Translations under genes and position numbers: made by a program
Part shown: positions 33,325-40,073 of the stretch, one piece after another
Layout of the letters: every line of letters begins with the position of its first letter
How positions within the stretch are numbered: the stretch's first letter is position 1
Assembly (NCBI GenBank): GCA_045543675.1
Contig: JAZPXM010000049.1
Span: 1 to 40,073 of the forward strand
Direction: 5' to 3'
From: URNF01 sp045543675
GTDB lineage: Bacteria; Bacillota; Clostridia; Oscillospirales; Acutalibacteraceae
DNA: 40,073 nucleotides
Notes under the pieces: model-generated
The model's database searches: none
Told to the model about the DNA's origin: nothing
The model's input: the letters and a program-made list of their open reading frames with translations, nothing else

Positions 33325-34449
33325 ATGGAAAAGAAAAAAACTTCTTTTAATATCAAACATCACATCAACTGGATGGCTGTTGCAATTGCTCTCGTAGTGA
33401 TGATCGTATTAAGCAGTACAGGTGTGTTGCCCCGTGCCATTGTTTCCCTTTTGACCCGTATTGCGTACAGCATTATTCTGGCTGTGTCCTTGAACCTTGT
33501 GGTAGGTTTTCTCGGTGAACTGAGTCTCGGTCACGCAGGCTTTATGTGTGTCGGTGCGTATATCGGTTGTTTCTTTGCCAATTATCTGCATACCATTATT
33601 GACAGTCCGCTGTTGATTTTAGTGGTTTCGATGTTGGTTGGCGGCGTAGTCGCGGCTATATTCGGTTTTATCATCGGCTTGCCTGCATTACGCTTAAAAG
33701 GTGACTACCTCGCGATTGCTACCTTGGCATTTGGCGAAATTGTACGTAACATATTCAAAAACCTCCCGTATTTTGGCGGTGCGCTCGGTCTGAATACCGT
33801 AACGTTTAAAGCAAAACACCTGTTTATTGTAGCATTTATTATGGTACTTTTCGTGCTGATCGTGTTACAAAACCTTATCCGCAGTAAACACGGTCGTGCT
33901 ATTACCGCTATCCGTGACAATGAAATTGCCGCAAAAGCGATGGGTATTAACGTTACTTTCTACAAACTGTTCGTATTCATTCTCGCCGCATTCTGCGCAG
34001 GTATTGCAGGCGTGCTGTACGGACATCTCAACACCCCCGTGTTGTACTCTTTCTTCTCCTATAACTATTCGATTGAAATTTTGGTTATGGTGGTACTCGG
34101 CGGTATGGGTAACATCAGCGGTTCGATTATCGCCGCCGTACTTATTACCTACGTCAACTTTGTGTTGCAAAACGAGTTATCCGGCGACCTTGCCGCATTG
34201 AAACTGTTGATTTATGCACTCATTTTGATTGCGGCGGTGCTGTTCAACAACGCACCTATCTTCCGTCCTATCAAAGAAAAACTGGATTTTGCTAAACTGT
34301 TTAAAAGTAAACAAAAGCCCGAAAAGATCAAAGACGACGATGCTGAATGGGATCGTATTACCACCAAGATACAGATGGATGAATTATTATCTTTGGACGT
34401 AAAACCCAATGCATCTGTACCTGACAAACCGAGAAAGGAGGAGAAATAA
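33325..34449 (+). CDS. livM: branched-chain amino-acid ABC transporter permease with a C-terminal tail
   Basis: The second permease of the Liv system. The 374 residues show about 9 hydrophobic helices, with VGFLGELSLGHAGFMCVGAY and the loop GRAITAIRDNEIAAKAMGIN that contacts the ATPases. The last helix ends near residue 310; the final 60 residues (about 315-374) are charged and cytoplasmic, longer than usual for LivM. Its start is ATG 33325, with GAAGGTG upstream, six bases after livH. livG starts one base after its stop. Confidence 0.94.
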   Translation: MEKKKTSFNIKHHINWMAVAIALVVMIVLSSTGVLPRAIVSLLTRIAYSIILAVSLNLVVGFLGELSLGHAGFMCVGAYIGCFFANYLHTIIDSPLLILVVSMLVGGVVAAIFGFIIGLPALRLKGDYLAIATLAFGEIVRNIFKNLPYFGGALGLNTVTFKAKHLFIVAFIMVLFVLIVLQNLIRSKHGRAITAIRDNEIAAKAMGINVTFYKLFVFILAAFCAGIAGVLYGHLNTPVLYSFFSYNYSIEILVMVVLGGMGNISGSIIAAVLITYVNFVLQNELSGDLAALKLLIYALILIAAVLFNNAPIFRPIKEKLDFAKLFKSKQKPEKIKDDDAEWDRITTKIQMDELLSLDVKPNASVPDKPRKEEK

Positions 34450-34450
34450 T

Positions 34451-35221
34451 ATGTCTGATATTATTTTGAAAACCGAAAATCTCGGCATCTCCTTTGGCGG
34501 TCTGCACGCAGTACAGGATTTAAACCTTGAAATCCGCAAAAAGCAGTTGTACGGCTTGGTCGGCCCGAACGGTGCCGGTAAAACCACCGTATTTAATATG
34601 CTCACAGGTGTGTACGCACCTACTACCGGCAAGTTTTACTTAGACGGCGAAGACCTGACCGGTAAATCGCAGGAAATGATCAACCACAAGGGTATCGCCC
34701 GTACGTTCCAGAATATTCGCTTATTTAACAATATGAGCGTTATTCGTAACGTACTGGTAGGTCTGCATAACCAGCCCGCATTCAAATGCAATCCGTTTGT
34801 GAGTATGTTCCGTCTCCCCGGTCATTTCCGCAGTGAAAAGAAAATGCGCGACCGCGCAAAAGAAATCCTGCGCATCTTCGATCTGGAAGAAGAAAGAAAC
34901 AACTTGGCCTGCAACCTGCCGTACGGCAAGCAGAGAAAACTGGAGATTGCACGTGCACTCGCTACCAATCCGAAACTGTTGTTGTTAGACGAGCCCGCGG
35001 CGGGTATGAACCCGCACGAAACCGAAGATTTGATGAACATCATTCGGCATATCCGCGATAACTTCGATATGACTATTCTGCTCATTGAGCACGATATGAA
35101 ATTTGTGTCCGGTCTTTGCGATGAAATCACCGTTCTCAACTTCGGTACGGTTTTGGCGCAGGGTGATACAAAAAAAGCGCTAAACGACCCTGAAGTTATC
35201 AAAGCTTACATCGGAGGTTAA
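34451..35221 (+). CDS. livG: branched-chain amino-acid ABC transporter ATP-binding protein
   Basis: One of two ATPases that power the transporter. The 256 residues have Walker A GPNGAGKT, the Q-loop (FQNIRLFNNM) and signature NLPYGKQRKLEIARAL (a LivG-type variant of LSGGQ). Walker B LLLLDEPAAGMNP and the H-loop IEHDMKF follow. The longer mid-segment typical of LivG is present. AAAGGAGG lies upstream. Confidence 0.96.
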   Translation: MSDIILKTENLGISFGGLHAVQDLNLEIRKKQLYGLVGPNGAGKTTVFNMLTGVYAPTTGKFYLDGEDLTGKSQEMINHKGIARTFQNIRLFNNMSVIRNVLVGLHNQPAFKCNPFVSMFRLPGHFRSEKKMRDRAKEILRIFDLEEERNNLACNLPYGKQRKLEIARALATNPKLLLLDEPAAGMNPHETEDLMNIIRHIRDNFDMTILLIEHDMKFVSGLCDEITVLNFGTVLAQGDTKKALNDPEVIKAYIGG

Positions 35222-35226
35222 TGGTT

Positions 35227-35937
35227 ATGGCATTATTAGAAGTAAAAGATTTAACCGTTTACTACGGTGTAATTCAAGCGCTCAAAGGCATCAGTTTCGA
35301 AGTAAACAAAGGCGAAATCGTCACCCTTATCGGCGCAAACGGTGCGGGCAAAACCACCACTATGCAGAGCATTATGGGTCTTATCCCCGCTTCTGCAGGC
35401 ACGGTTACCTACAATGGTACCGACATCACCAAGATGCCGTGTCACAAAATCGTGCATTTAGGTATGACGCAAGTACCCGAAGGCCGTCGTGTGTTCCAAG
35501 AACTTACCGTATACGAAAACCTGTTAATGGGCGCTTATACGGAAAAGAATAAAGCGAAAATCAAAGAAGATGTGGAAGAAATCTACGAATGGTTTCCGCG
35601 CCTGGGCGAACGCAAATCTCAGATTGCGGGGACGCTTTCGGGCGGCGAACAGCAGATGCTTGCGATGGGACGTGCAATGATGAGCCATCCCGAACTGTTG
35701 ATGCTGGACGAACCGTCTATGGGGTTGTCTCCCCTGTTGGTCGACCAAGTGTTTGATATCATTAAAAACTTCCAAAAAAACGGTACCACCATCTTACTGG
35801 TAGAACAAAATGCGGGTAAATCCTTAGCGATTTCCGACCGCGCATATGTACTGGAAAACGGACGTATTGCTCTGTCCGGCACCGGTACCGAACTCGCACA
35901 AAGCGAAGAAGTCAAGAAAGCATACCTTGGCGGCTGA
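35227..35937 (+). CDS. livF: branched-chain amino-acid ABC transporter ATP-binding protein
   Basis: The second ATPase of the Liv transporter. The 236 residues carry Walker A GANGAGKT, Q-loop VPEGRRVFQELTV, signature LSGGEQQMLAMGRAMM, and Walker B LLMLDEPSMGLSPLL followed by LVEQN. An ATG at 35221 overlaps the livG stop (TAATG) but is only three bases from GGAGG; the ATG at 35227 has nine bases of spacing and is preferred. It is the last gene of the operon. Confidence 0.95.
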   Translation: MALLEVKDLTVYYGVIQALKGISFEVNKGEIVTLIGANGAGKTTTMQSIMGLIPASAGTVTYNGTDITKMPCHKIVHLGMTQVPEGRRVFQELTVYENLLMGAYTEKNKAKIKEDVEEIYEWFPRLGERKSQIAGTLSGGEQQMLAMGRAMMSHPELLMLDEPSMGLSPLLVDQVFDIIKNFQKNGTTILLVEQNAGKSLAISDRAYVLENGRIALSGTGTELAQSEEVKKAYLGG

Positions 35938-35983
35938 ACGGGCTCATAATCTCTGCAAAATATGGTCTTGCTTGCCCGTTCCT

Positions 35984-36009
35984 CACATTATCGCTAATGC
36001 GATAATGTG
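35984..36009. repeat. perfect 11-bp inverted repeat after livF
   Basis: CACATTATCGC, loop TAAT, GCGATAATGTG. There is no T run, so it is not a standard terminator; it may protect the livF mRNA end or bind a protein. Confidence 0.55.
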
Positions 36010-36054
36010 CCACGTGAACAGCAGACTATTGTAACTAACACAAACAAAACAAAG

Positions 36055-36083
36055 AACACCCGATGCAAATTGCATCGGGTGTT
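36055..36083. terminator. bidirectional terminator between livF and rpoD
   Basis: AACACCCGATGCA pairs with TGCATCGGGTGTT with loop AAT, flanked by AAAG and TTTC tracts. It ends the liv operon and the dgt-dnaG-rpoD operon. Confidence 0.85.
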
Positions 36084-36094
36084 TTCTTTGTTTA

Positions 36095-37306
36095 TCAATC
36101 AAGGAAATCGCGCAGTTTTTTACTGCGGCTGGGATGACGCAGTTTGCGCAGCGCTTTTGCTTCAATCTGACGGATACGTTCACGGGTAACGTCAAATTCT
36201 TTGCCGACTTCTTCCAAAGTACGCGGCCTGCCGTCTTCCAAACCGAAGCGCAAGCGCAAGACCTTTTCTTCTCTGGGGGTCAAGGTGGACAACACTTCGC
36301 CGAGTTGTTCTTTCAACAACGTATGGGAAGCCGCATCCGCAGGTGCAGGCGCTTCATCATCGGGGATAAAGTCACCCAAATGGCTGTCCTCTTCTTCACC
36401 GATAGGCGTTTCCAAAGATACGGGTTCCTGCGCAACGCGCATGATCTCACGCACCTTTTCTACAGGCATATCCAATTCTGCAGCAATTTCATCTGCAGAC
36501 GGCTCATGACCGTTTTTATGCAATAACTGGCTGGAAACTTTTTTCACCTTGTTGATGGTTTCTACCATATGCACGGGAATACGAATGGTACGTGCCTGGT
36601 CAGCAATCGCACGGGTAATTGCTTGCCGAATCCACCAAGTAGCGTATGTGGAGAACTTAAAGCCCTTGGTATAGTCAAATTTTTCTACTGCTTTGATAAG
36701 GCCTAAGTTGCCTTCCTGAATGAGATCCAAGAACTGCATACCGCGACCGACATAGCGTTTAGCGATGCTGACAACCAAGCGCAAGTTTGCTTCGGATAAG
36801 CGGCGTTTAGCAGCTTCGTCACCTTCCATGATCCGCATGGCAAGGTCGATTTCTTCTTCGGATGTAAGCAATGGTACACGACCGATTTCTTTCAAATACA
36901 CTTTAACGGGATCATCGATTGCTACCGCATCCGCCGCGTTGTCGCCGTCGTTTCCGTCGTCGGTGTCATTGGTATTGGAAAAGTTGAGATCATCTAAAGA
37001 ACTATCGTCGAAATCTTCAATGATTTCGATGTTATGGTTCTCCAACATTTCATACAACTTTTCCATCTGGTCGGGATCGAAGTCGATCTCTTCCATTGCA
37101 TCCATAATTTCGTGGTTGGTGAGCTTACCTTTTGCTTTACCCAATTCGATCAGATCACGGATACGCTGTTGCTTTTTATCTCTCTTTCCGGCCGTATGCG
37201 GTGTTTCTTCTGCAACCGCTTGTTGTTCTTCTGTCGACAATTCTACTGTCTCCATATTCTCATTTTGTACTTCTTCTGCAACTGTTTCGGTCTTTTTCTT
37301 AGCCAT
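36095..37306 (-). CDS. rpoD: primary RNA polymerase sigma factor (RpoD/SigA)
   Basis: The housekeeping sigma factor, which directs RNA polymerase to the TTGACA/TATAAT promoters seen throughout this window. The 403 residues have an acidic, low-complexity N-terminus with region 1.1, region 1.2 (DDPVKVYLKEIGRVPLL), region 2 (KFSTYATWWIRQAITRAIAD), region 3 and region 4 with the helix-turn-helix TLEEVGKEFDVTRERIRQIE. Start ATG follows GGAGG by seven bases. It is the last gene of dgt-dnaG-rpoD, the conserved macromolecular synthesis operon of Firmicutes. Confidence 0.97.
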   Translation of the reverse strand: MAKKKTETVAEEVQNENMETVELSTEEQQAVAEETPHTAGKRDKKQQRIRDLIELGKAKGKLTNHEIMDAMEEIDFDPDQMEKLYEMLENHNIEIIEDFDDSSLDDLNFSNTNDTDDGNDGDNAADAVAIDDPVKVYLKEIGRVPLLTSEEEIDLAMRIMEGDEAAKRRLSEANLRLVVSIAKRYVGRGMQFLDLIQEGNLGLIKAVEKFDYTKGFKFSTYATWWIRQAITRAIADQARTIRIPVHMVETINKVKKVSSQLLHKNGHEPSADEIAAELDMPVEKVREIMRVAQEPVSLETPIGEEEDSHLGDFIPDDEAPAPADAASHTLLKEQLGEVLSTLTPREEKVLRLRFGLEDGRPRTLEEVGKEFDVTRERIRQIEAKALRKLRHPSRSKKLRDFLD

Positions 37307-37335
37307 ATTGATTCCTCCACATCCTACTTTTGCAT

Positions 37336-39099
37336 TTATTGAGTGTTTTTATTCTTTCTTTCACGCATAACCGCTAAAATATCTGCAATATCATCATTAT
37401 TCAGCGTCTTTGGGTCGCCCAACCCGCGTAAAGCGGTCTCTTCCAGTATAATATCGATATACTTGCGTGTATCGTCCCACGTAAACGCACTCTTGTTAGC
37501 AGTTTCTACCGCACGGGCAATATACGCCATTTCCGCATCGTCAAAATCCGCGGAGAAAAACGGTAATTCTATCAACAGTCCGGCAGCTTTTCGATTGGCA
37601 AGATACTGATATACCCGTCCGTTAAAGGCGGTAACCATTTTTTCTACCGGTAACACCGAAAGTGCTTTCGGTATCAAATCGGGATGCAATATCAACGCAC
37701 CGACAAGCGCTTCTTCCGCTTGTGCGGCACGCGGGAATTTTTCTGCATCGGGATTTATCTTACGCAATACCGCCGCATCTTGTTTCATCACACGGGAAAG
37801 CTCTTGTCTTTCTTCAGCGCGCTCTTTACGCCGTGCAACATCCTTTATCTGTTGCAGAATGGCATCCTTCGATACGCCAAGGTCTTTAGAAAGGCGTCCT
37901 GCGTACACGTCGCGTTCTACTGCACTGCAACCCGCTAACAATGCGGTAGCTTCTTTTAAGTACCGCACCTTGCCGTCGGGAGTCGATATATCCTGTGCAC
38001 TTGCCAAATTCATCAAACGATATTCCATAGCATTAGATGAACGTTCCATCAAAAGGCGGAATTTAGAAGCGCCGTTTTTTCGGATAAATTCATCCGGATC
38101 CTTGCCATCAGGAACGGTAATCACCTTAATATCAATACCTGTAGGACGCAGTGCTTCCAAGGCACGTTTTGTCGCTTTCTGCCCTGCTTCGTCCGCATCA
38201 AAGATAAGGTTGACCTTATCGGCATAACGGGTAATAAGTCGTACCTGTTCCTGCGGGAAAGCCGTACCGAGCGCCGCCACAGCATTCGTAAAGCCCGCTT
38301 GATGCATCGCAATAACATCCATATATCCCTCACAGAGAATCAACTCCCTGCCGGTGGATTTTGCAAAATTGAGTGCGAACAAGTTATTACTTTTGCTATA
38401 TGCCAACGTATTTTCGGTGTTAATATATTTGGGTTTACTGTCGTCCAGCACACGACCGCCGAAGCCGACCACTGCCCCGCGTATATCAATAATCGGTATC
38501 ATTACACGATTGCGGAACAGATCATAACTGCCTCCCTGCTTACCGCGTCTGGTTAAAAACGCCGCTTGCAGTTCTTCGTCTTTAAAGCCTTTTCCGCGCA
38601 TATATTTTCCCAATGCATCCCATTCGTTTGGCGCATACCCCAAACCGAAATGACGAATGGTAGCATCGGTGTAACCGCGACCGCGATAATACTCCAGCGC
38701 TATCCGCCCCGCGGCTGTAGACAACTGCGCATGGAAAAACTTCGCCGCTTCACGGTTTGCTTCCAAAATACGCATACGCAAATAGGAGGTACGGTCATCC
38801 CGTGTGTCTTCCGGCATCTGCATACCGCTGCGGTTAGCAAGAAATTTTACAGCATCTATGTAATCTAAGTTTTCTATGCGCTTTATAAAGGTGATAACGT
38901 CACCGCCCGCACCGCAACCAAAGCAGTAAAACGATTCCGTCTCCGGATACAAATTAAAGGACGGCGTTTTTTCACCATGGAACGGACAAAGACCTACAAG
39001 GTTTTTGCCGCGTCTCTTAAAATTCACATACGAAGAAGCGACACTTTCAATGTCGTTGCGCGCTATGAGTTCCCGTATAAAACTTTCAGGCAATGCCAT
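37336..39099 (-). CDS. dnaG: DNA primase
   Basis: DnaG makes RNA primers for DNA replication and is recruited by DnaB. The 587 residues include the N-terminal zinc-binding domain CPFHGEKTPSFN...CFGCGAGGD (about 38-68), the catalytic core with TOPRIM motif (LILCEGYMDVIAM, DADEAGQKA) and a helical C-terminal DnaB-binding domain. Length is typical. Start ATG 39099 has AAAGGAG upstream. It lies 37 bases after dgt and 29 before rpoD. Confidence 0.97.
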   Translation of the reverse strand: MALPESFIRELIARNDIESVASSYVNFKRRGKNLVGLCPFHGEKTPSFNLYPETESFYCFGCGAGGDVITFIKRIENLDYIDAVKFLANRSGMQMPEDTRDDRTSYLRMRILEANREAAKFFHAQLSTAAGRIALEYYRGRGYTDATIRHFGLGYAPNEWDALGKYMRGKGFKDEELQAAFLTRRGKQGGSYDLFRNRVMIPIIDIRGAVVGFGGRVLDDSKPKYINTENTLAYSKSNNLFALNFAKSTGRELILCEGYMDVIAMHQAGFTNAVAALGTAFPQEQVRLITRYADKVNLIFDADEAGQKATKRALEALRPTGIDIKVITVPDGKDPDEFIRKNGASKFRLLMERSSNAMEYRLMNLASAQDISTPDGKVRYLKEATALLAGCSAVERDVYAGRLSKDLGVSKDAILQQIKDVARRKERAEERQELSRVMKQDAAVLRKINPDAEKFPRAAQAEEALVGALILHPDLIPKALSVLPVEKMVTAFNGRVYQYLANRKAAGLLIELPFFSADFDDAEMAYIARAVETANKSAFTWDDTRKYIDIILEETALRGLGDPKTLNNDDIADILAVMRERKNKNTQ

Positions 39100-39136
39100 A
39101 TGGGTGTCATCTCCTTTCGTTTGGTTTCCCTTTTAC

Positions 39137-40073
39137 TTACTCGATATGTACCGACCAACGGCGCGGCACAAACAAATCGTGATACACTTCCAACGCGTAG
39201 TTATCGGTCATAGACGCGATATAATCGCAAATGGCTATCTTTTTGCCTTCTCTTTCCATAATAGGCAGGTATTCGGCAGGCATTTTTTCGGGATGCGCCA
39301 TAAAGTGCGTGAACATCTGCGAAATTAAAGCATCTACCTTTTTCTCTTCTACCTTTGCCGCCGAATCCTGATAAAGGTCGCTGTACAAAAATGCATGCAA
39401 GCGGTCAAAATACCGCCACGTTTCGTCATCCATACGGATATCATCGCCGCTATTATGAATAATCGCGGTAATCAACGTGTCAATACGTTCGCCGCGGGTC
39501 TCACCCAAAAAGGCGCGCACTTCAACGGGTACGTCGGTTTCTTTCAACACACCCGCACGAATGGCATCGTCCATATCGTGGTTCACGTACGCCACTCTAT
39601 CGGCGAGACGGACAATACGGCCTTCTAACGTTGCCGCCCACGGATCCACCGTATGACGCGCAATACCGTCACGCACGGCGGCAGTAAGATTTAAGCCCCG
39701 CCCGTCCTTTTCCAGTTTTTCTACAATACGTACGCTTTGATCGTAGTGACGAAATCCGCCTTCGTCCGCCATTAAAACGTTCAATGCACGCTCACCCGCG
39801 TGACCAAACGGCGTATGTCCCAAGTCATGTCCTAAGGAAATCGCTTCTGTGAGATCTTCATTCAAGCGCAAAGCGCGCGCAATAGTACGCGCTATCTGCG
39901 ACACTTCCAGCGTGTGCGTAAGACGCGTACGGTAGTGGTCTCCCTCGGGCGACAAGAATACTTGTGTCTTATGTTTTAAACGACGGAAAGATTTCGAGTG
40001 TACAATCCTATCTCTGTCCCTCTGAAATGCCGTACGGTACGTACAGGGCGTTTCTTCCCTATCTCTCGTCGCA
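39137..40073 (-). CDS. dgt: deoxyguanosinetriphosphate triphosphohydrolase-like protein, 5' end missing
   Basis: An HD-domain dNTP triphosphohydrolase that trims deoxynucleotide pools. About 311 residues are visible; the frame is open to the window edge, so the start lies outside. Visible motifs are RDRDRIVHSKSFRRLKHKTQ, GDHYRTRLTHTLEVSQIART, the HD pair in GHDLGHTPFGHAGE and DRVAYVNHDMDDA. The C-terminus (NYALEVYHDLFVP) is complete. In Firmicutes this gene often precedes dnaG, as here. Whether it prefers dGTP cannot be told, so the gene name is a family label. Confidence 0.93.
   Translation of the reverse strand, partial: ATRDREETPCTYRTAFQRDRDRIVHSKSFRRLKHKTQVFLSPEGDHYRTRLTHTLEVSQIARTIARALRLNEDLTEAISLGHDLGHTPFGHAGERALNVLMADEGGFRHYDQSVRIVEKLEKDGRGLNLTAAVRDGIARHTVDPWAATLEGRIVRLADRVAYVNHDMDDAIRAGVLKETDVPVEVRAFLGETRGERIDTLITAIIHNSGDDIRMDDETWRYFDRLHAFLYSDLYQDSAAKVEEKKVDALISQMFTHFMAHPEKMPAEYLPIMEREGKKIAICDYIASMTDNYALEVYHDLFVPRRWSVHIE

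Noticed and set aside
1..40073. CRISPR arrays, insertion sequences, prophage genes, attachment sites or toxin-antitoxin pairs
   Set aside because: No regularly spaced repeats, transposase or phage motifs were recognised; intergenic gaps are short and accounted for.

Overview
This window looks like a chromosomal contig from an anaerobic Gram-positive bacterium of the class Clostridia (Bacillota), probably Oscillospiraceae/Ruminococcaceae-like and uncultured. The evidence is the T-box leader on pheST, the SAM-I riboswitch on metK, IreB, RNase J, GdpP, the tilS-hpt-ftsH order, the dgt-dnaG-rpoD order, strong AGGAGG ribosome sites and type III glutamine synthetase. I saw no phage, transposon or CRISPR array.

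Layout. (1) 1-594: the 5' part of a tRNA with a CAU anticodon (minus) and a KdpD-type Usp-domain protein (plus). (2) 600-5026: T-box-controlled pheS-pheT, then ireB with a small conserved-looking protein, closed by back-to-back terminators. (3) 5069-14877 (minus): a small membrane protein with its own promoter, downstream of a seven-gene operon read rnj, gdpP, rplI, dnaB, tilS, hpt, ftsH. This operon has a strong promoter and a structured leader. (4) 15136-17719 (plus): RNase HI, an orphan ECF S component, and riboswitch-controlled metK. (5) 17803-26436: the most unusual region. A 2277-residue secreted protein has four diverged N-terminal repeats and three SGNH esterase modules. It is translationally coupled to a previously uncalled peptide of about 38-40 codons. 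Divergent to it is an AraC-type regulator whose N-terminus resembles the repeats of the secreted protein. (6) 26495-31017: a DUF5662 protein (minus), then glutamine synthetase III, a short-chain dehydrogenase and a metallophosphoesterase (plus). (7) 31187-35937: a complete Liv-type amino-acid ABC transporter (livJHMGF order). (8) 36095-40073 (minus): dgt (partial), dnaG, rpoD.

How the genes work together. Most of the window is housekeeping: translation, replication initiation, RNA decay, c-di-AMP turnover, purine salvage and nitrogen assimilation. The accessory part is 17.8-26.4 kb. It looks like a self-contained locus for deacylating polysaccharide: divergent promoters, direct repeats between them that could be operators, a regulator with a sensor-like domain matching the secreted protein's repeats, and a terminal small peptide. 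The functional link between these parts is inference; the sequence features themselves are directly visible.
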